This document shows, piece after piece, positions 33,424-46,417 of a DNA stretch of 64,000 nt. Where the stretch lies: the NCBI RefSeq assembly GCF_026151205.1, contig NC_087082.1, positions 5,401,908 to 5,465,907 of the forward strand, in the 5' to 3' direction. Source of the DNA: Bolinopsis microptera. Lineage: Eukaryota; Ctenophora; Tentaculata; Lobata; Bolinopsidae. A program made the translations under genes and the position numbers. Position 1 is the stretch's first letter, and each line of letters starts with the position of its first letter. The notes under the pieces were generated by a model. The model worked only from the letters and a program-made list of their open reading frames with translations. It did not search any database and was not told the origin of the DNA.

Positions 33424-34830
33424 ATGCAGTCTGAAGACGGGACAAATAACCAACGGTCTGAAAGGAAAGGACTTTCTCTCAACTTGAAGATCACATTTTT
33501 CGTGTTCAACTTGATAATGTTCTCCTTGCTACTGTCCACTTTCTTGTCAGTACCTATACAAGCTATTCACCTGTCTATAATAGACACCACACATTTGAGG
33601 ATTCGAGAAACACCCCTGAATGATCCCCCAAGGTCCAACCTACATCCTCCCTCCCAACATTGGGCTCAGACTCAGTTTAACAAGGCTGTGACCCTGCTGA
33701 ATATCCAGCAGACTAACCAAAGTAACCAGCAGGGTACTCAGGGTAACCAGGGTAACCAGAGTAACCAGCAGGGTACCCAGGGTAACCAGAGTAACCAGAG
33801 TAACCAGCAGGGTACCCAGGGTAACCAGAGTAACCAGAGTAACCAGCAGGGTACCCAGGGTAACCAGAGTAACCAGAGTAACCAGCAGGGTACCCAGGGT
33901 AACCAGAGTAACCAGAGTAACCAGCAGGATACCCAGGGTAACCAGAGTCACCAGAGTAACCAGCAGGGTACCCAGGATAACCAGGGTAACCAGCAGGGTA
34001 CCCAGGGTAACCACCATGCTCGGTGGGACCTGTGTAATGAGTCTTACTACTTCCCAACTTTACACACAATCTACTCAGAGTTACTTATGCTGGCTCAAGT
34101 AACTGGATATACACACTGTTACACGCCAACGGCAACATTAAACCGCAGTTTGATGATATACCAGATACACCTGATAGGGTAAAAGAGGTGAACTCTCAAC
34201 TTTCTCAAAACTTCAGTATGCCAATAATATCAGCACTGTTCACTAGCGCAGCGTTAGAAGACGCTTTCAGTTTTACAGTGGTGCGCAACCCCTGGACGAG
34301 ATTAGTATCTGTGTACAGAAGTAAAATGTCCGGAGTAATGTCCAGAGAAGAGAGAAGCAGAACTGTCCAGGAGAGGAGGGAGGACTTGGGTGCGGGGTTC
34401 TCAGAGTTTGCGGAGTGGGTTGTTAGAAAGAAACAACTCTAATTTTCCGAGACCGCAACACAAACTCCTCTGTTTACCCCTGATAAAGTACGATTTTATA
34501 ATTCCTCTGGAACACGCTAGGAACCTCAGCAGAGTGCTTGTGGACTAAGATAGTCCCTGTAAGCTACAAGAAACCTCCGGGTGAAGACTGGACTAGAATT
34601 AGTGTCCGGGACATCAACTCCAGAAGAATAAACTACTCTGCTGGAGCCGGGAGGGGAGCCTCCAGATGTAAGGGAGCACAAGACGACCATGCTGGCTAAA
34701 CAGTGGTTATCAGCGTTAGATCGAGAAAACTGTGGAACAGTTGTATTCTGTTTACAAGCCTGACTTTGTGTTCATGAACTACAGTAACTTCTCCCATCCA
34801 GACTTCCCTTTCCCCTTGCATAGCAACTAA
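33424..34830 (+). pseudogene. Carbohydrate sulfotransferase (Sulfotransfer_2 type), frameshifted
   Basis: A type II Golgi protein that would move sulfate from PAPS to a glycan. The ATG at 33424 follows an acceptor (tttcag). Residues about 22-47 form the membrane anchor, followed by a stalk dominated by NQ-rich 13-residue repeats (33715-34013). The catalytic part is spread over three frames: AGSSNW (PAPS 5'-phosphosulfate site, about 34096), FTVVRNPWTRLVSVYRSK (3'-phosphate site), then after a shift near 34440 PQHKLLCLPLIKYDFIIPLE, and a C-terminal end ...YKPDFVFMNYSNFSHPDF stopping at TAA 34830. At least three frame changes are required (near 34060-34090, near 34440, and between about 34550 and 34740), plus stops. 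Order, spacing and C-terminal stop are all preserved, so this is either a recently inactivated gene or one damaged by sequencing indels. Confidence 0.75.
33715..34013. repeat. 39-bp minisatellite within the sulfotransferase stalk
   Basis: Copies of AACCAGAGTAACCAGAGTAA then CCAGCAGGGTACCCAGGGT encode NQSNQSNQQGTQG in frame. Built from the same GTAACC element as the non-coding arrays of this window. Length divisible by three keeps the frame. Confidence 0.92.
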
Positions 34831-36895
34831 CATATTCTAGTGGGTCATACATCTGTGGCGGTGACAACTCTACATTATAAAGTTTTAAACTAATGTAAAA
34901 TTACAACACTATAAATCTATTACATTTATTGAGGCGTTACAGAAGGAATTGATTTAATGTTACAGAAGGAATTGATTTAATGTAGTTGGAGGAGTCCTAA
35001 CTCTCCTCACGTTCTGAAAATGGCGTTTCTCTTGTATCAAATGTTATAGCGTATTTATTTAGCGTTATTATACGCATATATAGCATATATTTCTTGCGAG
35101 CTTGTGATTCGAAAATTGAAAGCTCATATCCCCTTGTCCCTGATTACATGCTAAAACTCTACAATGACGACTATAAATGTAAAAGTAAAATACCTACAAG
35201 TAACGGACAGCATTTCTTTGTTTTTAGCATTTGGCAACCATGGTAACACGTAGAAACTCTTACTTCCCTAACCTGACGCTAGAAGGAGCTAGTCGGAGAT
35301 GGCGAACTCGATAGCACTCCTGAGTTCCTTACCGGCACCTCCGCCAATTTCTGATCTGCCACATCACGGTTTACCACTCTCGGTGTGTCCTGATTCTTCT
35401 GAATCTGACCTTTCTTCCTCGACCTTCTCTGCTGCTGCATCAGCTTCATGTTCATTGCTGGAGACGATAATTGTTGTACAATCATTAACCTATAACCTAA
35501 ACCATAGATCAGCTTACTTTTTAATTTTATAATTATAAGATGTTTTTAATTACTATAAGATTTGGTCACGGATATCTCATTAATTTAATATTTCTATCAG
35601 GACCGAACGTTTTCAAATTAATTGAGATTATTGTAATGTTATTTAATCGAATATTACTAACACGACCCGAGACCCATGATCCCCTCGACCTCCGCCACAT
35701 TCTCAAACACTAACAGTACAACCAGGAATAACCTGAAACAATTGGGGGAATCAGCGCTCCATTAGCAGAAACCAATTTAGAGCTAGATCGATTAGAATCT
35801 CCATCGCCAACTGATAATCTAATCTATACTAACAATCTCAAGATGTGTGTTTGTGTGTTCGTTCGTTCGTGTGTAATTTCCGAACGGCTTAATCAAGAAA
35901 ACGATAACAGTTTCGGGGCTGTTTTTTTCGGTATAGTGCCGATAAAACTCTGACCCGCTGACTAGCCAAATGATAAGATTTTTTAAATCGGCCGGTGGTA
36001 AGTGGTTTAATCGATCATTCTGTTACCTAAAGTGTCTCACGTACTCTCACACTCTCGCGCTCTCTGATTCGAACATGAATAGAAATCTTCACCGCTGCAG
36101 GCAAAGATGATAAGAACAACAGGAATGTTTTCAATTTAAACCAGTACTCACGTTAGTGCAGTGGTGAAGCATTGTAATCCCATTTGAGTTTAGATTAGAA
36201 CATGGAGTTAGGAATAGTGTTCGGAATCTTCTACTTCTAAAATATTGTATTACTCAGTTTACTTGTTACTGGTAATTAAAATTTCTCTTCGATTTAACCC
36301 AGTTTAAAAAAATAATCTAAACAGGTTAGTCAGTGCAATATTAAATATTAGAGAAATTTCTTTCGTGCTTAAATTCTATAAACACTTATAGTTATTTTAT
36401 AAAATTTAAATGTCTGAAAATCAAACGTGAAAGTTTAATGGTGGTTCTCGTCGAAATGACAGACCAAGTTTTACAAATACAAATATATACTATGCTAATA
36501 CTATAATTATTAGCATAGAATTTTGGAGTTCTGTCTCAGTCTGATCCGATCGTTTATAATTTCAAAATACAATTTCTGGCACAAAAGTACTGTTGACCAT
36601 TGTTAATGATCTGGCCCGGCGTGCCTAACATTTCGAGAAGAAAGCGGCGCGCGCTACTTCGATTTCGAAGAAATTTAGACGAGTAACATCCATGCATCCG
36701 TCAAAAGTACTGCACAGTTGACAGTATTAAGTTAGCTTTGATTTTATCAATAAAGTATTAAGATTTATAATATTAAGATAATGCAAATGTTATGTACGAG
36801 TGGCAAGTTGCAAGAATTATGTCCATTTACGTTTTAGCAACGCAGTGGACATGAAAACTACACACTATAGTATATTAATATACAATATATATATT
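34831..36895. other. Mostly no gene seen
   Basis: Apart from the possible exon at 35364, AT-rich unique sequence. A single CAACCATGGTAACACG at 35235 carries the recurrent core. A short direct repeat (TTACAGAAGGAATTGATTTA) occurs at 34937 and 34960. Confidence 0.45.
35364..35457 (-). CDS. Possible acidic C-terminal exon
   Basis: After an acceptor-like ccag the minus strand reads NEHEADAAAEKVEEERSDSE, then ESGHTESGKP and TGA. A second frame across the same bases ends at a good donor (gtaagg) at about 35329, so the reading is ambiguous. No family recognised and no partner exon found. Confidence 0.2.
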
Positions 36896-37095
36896 ATATT
36901 TGACCAAAACTCATAATTGGGTAGAGTGGACCGCTGCCAGTATCTCTCTTTCCCAAACAAAAGTAAATGATATTATTATTAATTTTGAATGACTGTCTGC
37001 AAATGCAAAATGATACCGAGAATATAAAATGATAAAATCGGTCGCTCGCTTTTCCCATTCATTCACCATTCACGGCTTACGAATTGTAAAAATGA
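36896..37095. mobile_element. Diverged arm of the 29525 foldback family
   Basis: GACCAAAACTCATAATTGGG ... GTAGAGTGGACCGCTGCCAG ... TCGGTCGCTCGCTTTTCCCA matches the left arm of the 29525-30044 element with indels, and continues into its loop (CGGCTTACGAATTGTA). The inverse arm is missing. Confidence 0.8.
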
Positions 37096-37599
37096 TAAAA
37101 TGTTCGTTGCTAGCACTGTGATACTGATAGTTATAACATATAATAGTTATAATACTAGGCTGTGGCAACCGACAAAATGAAAAATTGCTCGATATCAGGT
37201 ATTTTGCGCGACAAGAATGATATGACCCTGTTTTCAATCACTGTTGACTAATTATGATATTAGAAATCGCCTGAGTAGCACTAGCAGCAACCGTTACTGG
37301 GCGGCGCTCAGCCTGTCATTCCGCCGAATCTTTATGTTTATGAACATTATAGCCTGGGGACGGGGGTCCCCCAGGTAACACTAACAGCGACCGTTACCTC
37401 AATCTTTTACTGAAAATTCAATACAATTAATAATATAAGGGATCATCACCCTGATACGACGAAATCAAAAATCTGCTAATCGATGTAATATTATGAGTAC
37501 CTGGGGGCCTCAGGTTTTTGTGTTCTTCGCACTTAAATTCATACATAGTTTTTGCTCATGATATTTCGCTCGCAGATCAAATCACATTTTTTCCGTTCA

Positions 37600-40282
37600 C
37601 CCTTTTTATATTATAGGTAGAATGTAGGAGTGACGACCCACATACAGCTATGGCTGGAGAGTCTACGCCCCAAAATCAAGATGGATCAACACTGTGTGCT
37701 GTGCTATTTGTTTTCGCTGTTTGTTCGTGGAATGTTAGGGGCTTGGGTAGTCCAGATACTGCGGTTAATGATAAAACTCGGTCTGAACGACTTTTGAAGA
37801 GGGAGTTACTGGGTAATGACTGCAAAAGGTATGGTATGGACATTGTGGGACTACAAGAAACTAAGTGCACTAATCAGGTGGATATCATACTTCACAACAA
37901 CTACAGACTGTTAATTTTGATCAGAAAGAACAATGTCATGGGGGTATCGGATTTGTTATTAGCCCTAAACTGCAACCTTTCATCACAACCTTCAAACAGA
38001 TCTCTGATAGAGTTGGGTATATTGACTTTTGTTTTCCTCTCAAGGGTGGGTAGTAATAAGAATTTCAGGATCATCAACAGTTATGGTCTCACATCTCTTC
38101 GTGCTCAACAACACCCTGACAAACTGTCCTCAGTTCTATAGAGATTTACACAATGTATCCTCTACTCCATCAAAATGGGAAATGTTCCACTGCCGGAGAT
38201 TTCAACTCAAAGCTGGGTAACGAACTAGGGTTGATGAACAATTAGGTCTGGAAGGTTTGATAGGTAGACATGGTATTGGGACTAGAAATGAAATGGGGAG
38301 CATTTACTTGAATTTATGGTTAAAGAAGGACCTAACTGCATGTAATTACTTTGTTTGATCATCCAGTAGGCACAAACTGACTTGGACTGGTGAACACAGG
38401 ACTAAGAGAAATACTCCTATATACGCTCAACTTGACTATGTGCTTTGCAGGAGGAGGTCTACAGTTTTAATAAAGGACAGCAGATCATACGGAGGCGCTG
38501 AGCTACGATCTGATCACAAACCTGTTGTAACTCGATTAACGCTGAAAAATCATGTTCTCATTCACAAAACCAACAAATCAGACAGCACTCAGTTTGACTG
38601 TTCAACTCTCTACAGGGAAAAGAACTCAGACAGAAATATCAAAGTGCGGGTTGCTGAAAGGTTTATCGGGTAAAACTTATCCAGATGACCAAATGAGAAA
38701 ATGAATGAACTTTTTTAGTGACATACGTGCGTGTGCTGAAGAAACTATACCACTGAAAGGGAAATCCTCTAAACAAAATTTCTCCAGTGATCTAACAGTA
38801 GCTTCATTAGTTGCTAAAAAGCCGGTGATCAGACTGTGAAGATCAAATCAGCCCCAAGCGGTAGTGATGTTAGTGAAGATAGGAGAGAAGTTAGAAAGAT
38901 TCAGAATAGCATTTCTAAGAGGACTAGTGCAAATAAATAACATGAAGGCCTGATGCCTCTAGCAGAAGAAATAAATAACACTGACGACACCAGAAAGATG
39001 TTTGAAGCCTCAAGATATTTAGCTGGTATAAAAAAGTCGGGTAACATAGTGGTCAATGATACCAACAACAATCCTATTGGTCCGATTTAGGGAAAGCAAA
39101 CACAGCGAAATCTTTCTTCGAAAAACAACTACAACAGAAGGAGTAGAAGCTGCAACTTTTACCTGTGATCCAAACCACCTTGATAACCCCATTACACCAG
39201 TTGAAGTTAAACTTGCTGCAAGTAAACTCAAATCAACCGTGCCCGTGGTCCAGATAATCTCCAGAAAAGAGTTGATAAAGAAAGCCCCATCCAACACTTT
39301 TGAGAAGTATGTGAGGCAATTAACGAGTCCATTGTGGGAACAAATACATTAGTTCGATAGGACAAGGTATTGTGACCCTCTTTCAGAAGCCCGGAAAACC
39401 TAAAGGGCCCCTCACAAGCCTTAACCTACTTACACTGTTAAACGGATCGAGGAAGATCTCACTCAAATTGCCTTAAAACGGGTTGAGAGTAGAATTGACA
39501 ACTACACCATGCCATGGCGAGTGCTTTCAAGAAAAGGTAGGAGCTGCTCAGAATTGTGTGGGCTCAGAGAATGCTCATATCTGTTGTGATGAGGAAGAAA
39601 TGGACATTTAGCAAAATGGGTATTGATAGAGTAAGCTTTTGATACCGTGAAAAGGATACTATCATAAATGTTTTGAAAGATGCTGGTTTTCGGAGGACGA
39701 AAATTCGCTTAGTTCAATACCTTCTATCGAATACTCTCCTTAGAGTTCGTGTTTAACTCCTCACTGTCGGAAGAGTTGAAAGTTTACTCGGACCTTTCAA
39801 GGTGACAGTCTTATCTGGAAAGCTATTCACACTTTTTCTTGCAGCAGCCTTACACCACCTCAGAGCTGTATCTGGGAGACCAAACCCACCAGTATCAGAA
39901 CTAGGTTTTCCAACTGAGTGGAAAAATCAGACGATTTGACTTTGCTGACGAGGACATCGAGAAACGAAATTTTCCTTCCTGCAGTGAAAGAGATCCAAAG
40001 ACTGGAACCTCCAAGTAAATGAAAGTAAAACTGAATTCAGTACCTTCTACCTGGCGAAAAAATCTGATAAAGACCTAACGTCAGCCTTTTAGCTAATAAT
40101 TGAACCATGGCGAAGTAATAAGCCCACTGGGTTTTCCTTACTGTACTGAGAAGGACATTCAAAAAAGGAAAATCCTAGCTGAAATTGCTTTTAAGAACTT
40201 CGAAAAAGTTTGTTGTCCGGTAAAAAATTTTCCCCCTTGAAAGAAAGCTGAGGTTAATAACGCTCAAGTTGTATCTGAAGTA
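37600..40282 (+). mobile_element. Decayed LINE (non-LTR retrotransposon), 5' and RT parts
   Basis: The endonuclease half is legible from about 37720: CSWNVRGLG, IVGLQETKC, then in other frames an LTWTGEH-type segment and SDHKPVVTRLTL near 38510 (the conserved SDH of apurinic-like endonucleases). The reverse-transcriptase half follows with many frameshifts: GKLFTLFLAAALHHLRAVSG and RPNPPVSELGFPTEW near 39820-39920, a degraded FADED, and KRKILAEIAFKNFEK near 40170. No frame is intact, so it is inactive. It is interrupted at 40283 by the long inverted-repeat element, and its 3' continuation resumes at 43613. Clade not assigned. Confidence 0.8.
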
Positions 40283-43200
40283 AGGGAAAAGTGGGTCGAT
40301 TTAAAAGGGTTCCGTTGGATTTGAATGTTCACAAAGGATTTCTCAACGGAATATGGTAGTTAGGACCCCTACAAACTAATTAACTTGTTGCCAATTTTTT
40401 TATCTCAAGAAACACCACTTTACCACTTTTTACCACCTTTGTACCACTTTTCTGGTTTGCCAATATCTTTAGTTGTGAACGTCGTAGAAGGCTAAAAATT
40501 TAAAACCTAGAATGTTTATCTTATCAAGGAGTAAAACTTTTTAATCAACAATTTTTACATTGGACAATCACAAATTGGATAATTACCAATTAGTTAATCA
40601 CCAAAAAAAGTGAAAATTTGTTTATTGGCTTAAAATGATTGAAATCGTTTGAAACACGGAGAAAGTGTAGTTTTTAGAAAAACTTCAAAAATTTTTCACT
40701 TAAAATTTTTTTTCGAGACTTCAAAAAAAAGTTTGAAAAGTTTGAAAATTTTTTTTCGCCAAAAAGTGATCGATTGCATGAAACGTGGATAATATGCCTT
40801 GCAGAAAAATTTCGAAGATTTTTAGATTGAGAATACTAAAATCATCAATATTTGAAGTTGGAGTTCAGTAAATCTCGACATATATTAGTAATTAGAAGTA
40901 GCTTAGCGGAAAGGGCTGGACCTGAAAAAGGTTAACCACACAATATTAGAGTTTTCGAAACTAATTACAATACAGCTTATCAAATTCCACATAAAGAAAC
41001 AGGCACAAAAGGAACATTTAAGATCGAACCGATTTTACCTGCTGTACTACTTTTTATTGATTTCAATGATCAAAACCTCTGTCAATCTTGCCAATCTATA
41101 CCGGGTATCTGAATGTACCGGACCTCTTATTTACCCTATAATTAGACCCATTTTTGTGCAAGAAATACGATTTCTCACAGGGGTTTGTTTAAACTGTGCA
41201 CTTTTTATCACTCTCGCAACTCGCAAGGGGCCTGGTATTATAGGGGGGTATAGGAAGCGATGTAAAAATACCTTCCATCATCCTTTGTGCTTTTTTGTAT
41301 TTGAATGCGCATGCCGCTTCTTTTGCTATGCCATATACCTCGAATAACCCCCATATGTCCATTGCCAGGGTCGGTAAGCTGGAGATAGCATTGAAAAGTT
41401 GCTAGAAATAGCTAGTTTTAGAGTAAAACTGGTGGTAGCTGGGGGTGCTAGCAGGGATGTAGCAGAACGAAGCTACACGGGTTTCATTGGATTTGGGTTA
41501 TTTTAAGGGCCCCAAAAGAGTCCCGGGAACTAAAGTTACTTAAGATTGCAGTTTAGGGCATTTGTAAACCACGGTGTATCAGGGACACAGAGCACAGTGC
41601 AGGAGTACTGCCAATAGAACATGCAAGTGATACGTCTGCAACAGTAAAACGCCGACGAAGCTAGACTTAGAGTGAACTGATGGAAGCAGGGGGGTGCTAA
41701 AATGGAGGTACAGAACGTACTACATGATGAAAACAGAAAACAAGGCTGGTTGGACCTAAAAAGATGTGAATCTGCCCCTATAGATCCGTGAAAGAGCGAG
41801 TACAAAGAGTTTGATCACTAACCTAAAGCCCCAAAAGAAGAAGAGGCTAAAGAGACTCACTTTGATCAATAAATCCGGTACGGCAAGGTCTGTAGCCTTG
41901 AAAGAAGATACCTTTAAGTAATTCATGCAGAAAAGTCGATTTATAAAAAGGGGTTCTTTGGGATCTAAAAAGGGTGGGTCAGTCTCTCTGTTTTCATAAG
42001 ATTCTGATGAAATGCTGTTAAGCTCAGGACGGTGATCTTAATAGGTCGGATAGCTGTATCTGGTTGCTTCCACCCACCCTTTTCGCTTGAAAATAAGTTC
42101 TCCCCCCACCTCTTCCAAAAATACATTTTACCAGAGCAGGAAACCTTTTCCCTTCCTCCTTCTTTCAACACAAACACAATCAGGTTCCAGCTACTCTCCT
42201 CCTCTGCAGCCACAATCTTATCTCCTTCTTCGGAGTTTTACTGTTGCAGACACGTATCACTTGCACATCTTTTGCAGTACTCCTGCACTGTAGCTCTGTG
42301 TCCCTGACTACACCGTGGTTTACACTGCCCCTAAACTGCAATCTTAAGTAACTTTAGTTCCGGCACTCTTTGGCCATTAAAATAACCAACTCCAATGAAA
42401 CCCCGTGTAGCTACGTTCTGCTACATCCATCTAGCACACCACCCAGCTACCACCATTTACTCTAAATCTAGCTATTTCTACAACTTTTCAATGCTATCTC
42501 CAGCTCTATCCCGACCCTGGCAATGACATATGGGGGTTATTTGAGGTATATGGGATAGCAAACGAAGCGGCATGCGCATTCACAATACAAAAGCCACAAT
42601 GGATATGGAAGGTATAATTACACCGCTTCCTATACCCCCCCCCCCCCCCCCCCCCCCCTATAATACCAGGCCTCTTTCGAGTTGCGAGAGTACAAAAAGT
42701 GCACAGTTTAAAGAAACCCCTGTGAGAAATCGCATTTCTTGCACAACTGGGTCTAATTATAAGGGGAAAATAAGAGGTCCGGTACATTCAGATACCCGGG
42801 ATAGATTTGGCAAGATTGACAGAGGTTTTGATCATTGAAATCAATAAAATGATAGTACAGCAGGTAAAATCGTTCGATCTTAAATGGTCCTTTGTGCTGT
42901 TTCTTCTTATGTGGAATTTGATAAGCTGTATTGTAATTAGTTATGAAACTCTAATATTGTGTGGTTAACCTTTTTCAGGTCCAGCCCTTTCCGCTAAGCT
43001 ATTCCTAATTACTAAAATATGTCGAGATTTACTGAACTCCAACTTCAAATATTGATGATTTTAGTATTCCCCAATCTAAAAAATCTTCGAAGTTTTTCTG
43101 CAAAGCATTTTTATCCACGTTTCATGCAATTCGATCACTTTTGGCGGAAAAAAATATTTTCAAATTTTCAAACTTTTTTTTTAAGTCTCGGAAAAAAAAT

Positions 43201-43610
43201 TGTAGATGAAAAATTTTTGAAGTAGTTTTCTAAACTACATTCTCCGTGTTTCAAACGATTTCAATCATTTAGCCAAATAAAAAATTTCACTTTTTTGGTG
43301 AATAACTAAGTGGTTAATTAGCCAATTAGCTGATTGTCCGATGTAAAAACTTTGATACAAAAGTTTTACCTCCTTGATAAGATATACATTCTAGGTTAAT
43401 TTGCAGCCTTCTATGATGGTTTTTCACAACTAAGATATTTGGCAAACCAGAAAGGTGGTACAAAGGTGGTAAAAAGTGGTAAAGTGTGAGTTCCGTTGAG
43501 ATACAAAATTGGCACAAGTCTAATTATGTTCGTAAGGGGTCCTAACTACCATATTCCGTTGAGAAATCCTTGTGAACATTCGAATCCAACGGAAAAACCA
43601 CTTTTCCCCT
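40283..43610. mobile_element. Long-TIR transposon, 3.3 kb, inserted in the LINE
   Basis: Flanked by TA on both sides, with ends AGGGAAAAGTGG and CCACTTTTCCCCT. Arms of about 1.35 kb (to about 41650, and from about 42240) are inverse copies with a few per cent or more divergence; landmarks are AAGGGCTGGACCTGAAAAAG (about 40911) against its inverse at about 42975. The central 0.6 kb has no recognisable gene. A block with CCACTTTTTACCACCTTTGTA and a GTAGAAGG motif is shared with the element at 55385-58890, so they belong to one family. A C homopolymer at 42638-42658 sits in the right arm. Confidence 0.85.
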
Positions 43611-43612
43611 TA

Positions 43613-43915
43613 CTAAATGTATTAATTTACAACTCAAATAGTTGGATCCAAAAAAGCAACCAAAGAGAAAATGGACACACTTCACGTAGCCCCCTCAGGT
43701 CCATTTAAAACATCAAATGGCCTAAAGGGATGATAAGCAACAAAGCATTTTATGAAAAGGTGCAAAGTTGAAAAGTTATCAAAGCGTATCGAACACCAGC
43801 GTGGAAATTTTGGACACCCTCTCAGAGTATGGAGACACCCAGCCCAAACGGGGTCTCTCTTTTGCTATTGAATCAGATAATTTATTTATTGGAAATTGGG
43901 GAGACCTAGAATGAA
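43613..43915 (+). mobile_element. 3' continuation of the interrupted LINE
   Basis: Reads in broken frames as ISNKAFYEKVQS, VIKAYRTPAWKF and an EYGDTQPKRGLSFAI-like stretch, which resembles the post-RT region that follows the KRKILAEIAF segment left of the insertion. This shows that the long-TIR element entered the LINE after its own integration. Confidence 0.5.
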
Positions 43916-44119
43916 CTTGTTATCGGTTTTTAAGAAGTGATTTAAGTAGTAGAAATTTGCAAATGGACAACTTCCATGAATTGAACGAAATTAGAGATAT
44001 AGCTGCATGCAACAGATTTGGGAAAATCTTTTTCAAGGGTACAGTTTAACCGCATTAAGGTATTTTTAAGAATCATTTTTGTCGGTAAGATCCTGTTTTA
44101 TAATAATAATACCCTTTTT

Positions 44120-44405
44120 ATTAAAAAAGCAATAGTGAAAGTTACGAAGGACGTTTTTGCAGAAAACGTGGATTTTGGAAAACGTTTGTAGGTGGTTAAA
44201 ATATGTCGTCGGTACGTACTTTCCGTTAGTACCCCTTTCAACTACGCGCAGTGCAGCGCGCGAGTATTGCTTGCGGAGATATATGTATATAGCTAGCCTG
44301 CAATGAATGCGCGGCGCGAAATGTATTTTAATGTATAAAATGTAGTATATACTAATATATTAGGTAATAAGCCCAATTTTATTAGGTGGCATGCTAGTAT
44401 AGTTT
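44120..44405. repeat. Dispersed repeat, copy 1
   Basis: GCAATAGTGAAAGTTACGAA ... ATATGTCGTC ... TTGCTTGCGGAGAT ... TGTATTTTAATGTATAA is shared in the same order with 60598-60905. Non-coding; type unknown. Confidence 0.75.
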
Positions 44406-46417
44406 TACTGATGGTATCAATATTATTATTAAAAAGTGAGCTGATGGAATATTTTTTTATAGTTATAGTGAATGGAAACTAGCGTCCGCCAAAACGAAAC
44501 AACGGGCGCAATTCTTGTTACAAAACGAAACAGAGACTACTTTCTACTGTATATACTAGTACTACTACTGATTTACAAAAGTGGTCCTGGTGACCACGCC
44601 CCTACGAGCAAGAAGACAGTAATTCTGCCCATAATAATAAAAAAGGGGGGAGTTTTCCTACCTTGCAGTTGCAGATCGAGAACGTAGTAAACTGCACCAA
44701 GTAAAGGACCCTATATAATGGCCCCTAAATAAAAGCCTGTCAAAATTAAACAAAGCCATTAGTGGGACGGGATAAACTTTGCACCTGTCATTATTTTAAG
44801 TCCCATGTTGTCCTAAAAGCATTTTATTATCAAACTTTAATTTTCAGGATTGGACCCCACCATCACTACCACAGATTCCAATAACTGTTCGCTAATCGAC
44901 ATTTGACCCGCCCCAATTTTTCTTTGAAAGTTAAACATTTCTTTGGCTTACCTTTGCTCTAGCCCACTATCTTTGAAAGCCCCAATTTTCTTTGATTTGA
45001 CTGTCAAACAAAATATTTCCCGTTATCCGAAATATGCGCGCTGCTTTGTACATTTTTGATTTTATTAACTTCACTTTGATAAAAGTTTTCATTTCTTATA
45101 ATTTTAATAGCTGACAACAACTATATGATTAGTACTTCCGCTTCAGTAAAGCTAAATGTAAGAGGTTTACAACAAATTAAACTTTGCATTTAGTTAATAA
45201 ATTAAGAATATTGTTTTTAATACAGACTACAGATAAAGTAACACAAACATAAAATGTAGCTTTTAAAGCTATGTAATAAATTTAACCTACAATAAAACCT
45301 TTTAAAAAGCGTCTTTTTAAAAAAAAAACGTTTTTATAAAAATAAAATTTCTTCCGAAATAGAGGTCATATCTTCTTTTAAAGCAAAGCTGCACATAGAA
45401 GTCCCGGACCCCTCCGACATAAAGTAGACGATAAATTTGTCGAATATAGATACGGTAAATTTAGATTAAAACAATGCTAGCACTAGCAGCAGTAACCTAC
45501 TGTTCCGCTCGTGGCCAGCACACGAAACAGCAAACCGTACTTAACATTTGAGTGGGAGGTTTCACCTTCTTAATAGCCATATCACAAGGCTTCTTATTTA
45601 TCAATATCACATTTGTAGTTGGGTAACATTAAAAAAAGTGCGCCATCTTTAATCTGAAGTTCAAATCGACTCATAAATATAGCCCCCTTGAACTCTTTAA
45701 TCTGAATGCTTCTAATTTTTAGAAATAATAAGATAATGATGAGATGATTGAGATTCTTCGCAGAAATAAAGAAATATAAATAAAAGAGGTATATTAATAA
45801 TTTATAAATCATTGATAAACACTAATGCTATCTAGATATTTGTGATTATGACTGGCTAATAATAATAGTAGTACTAATAACATTATACTCATTAGAAATA
45901 CTACTTCTATCAATCTGGCGACCTGTTCTCACAAATGGGCGGTCTTATTTTCTTACCATGACTATGAGCCATGTAAATTGAAAACGAAACAGCAAACCTT
46001 AACATTTGTAAATTGAAAATGTTTCCGCGAGCGTAATTAATTGATTTAAAATCGCCCAAACTCCAAAGGAAAAAACGAAAATAACGTTAGGTGCGTGATT
46101 AATTGAGGAACTTGACGAATCAAATTTTCATTTCTAAAAATTGAATTGATAAGCTAGAATGCGTCCTTCCAAGAAATTAACGAAAAACGCCAAATTTCTC
46201 ATGTCAGTAGATAAAAAATAATTGCCAAATTCTATTAACGGAGGAAAACAGGCGCCATGTTATAATTAATATAGTTTTATACTTAAGATATGTTAAATTC
46301 CAGGTTCTCCAAACCAAAACCAATTCCTACAAAATTACATAAAAAAGGTATAACCTCAAGATCCATTTCCTGATCCAGACTTCGAGTCCAGATCTTCTGA
46401 CAAACTGTAAACCCGGG
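44406..46417. other. No gene recognised
   Basis: AT-rich sequence between the dispersed repeat and the 3' end of the CAD fragment. Nothing coding is supported. Confidence 0.5.

Noticed and set aside
33640..34069. Antisense Gly/Tyr/Pro and Leu/Val/Thr repeat frames
   Set aside because: Shadows of the sulfotransferase stalk minisatellite on the other strand.
42572..42838. Frames across the poly-C of the right arm at 42640
   Set aside because: Inside the long inverted arm and open only through a homopolymer.
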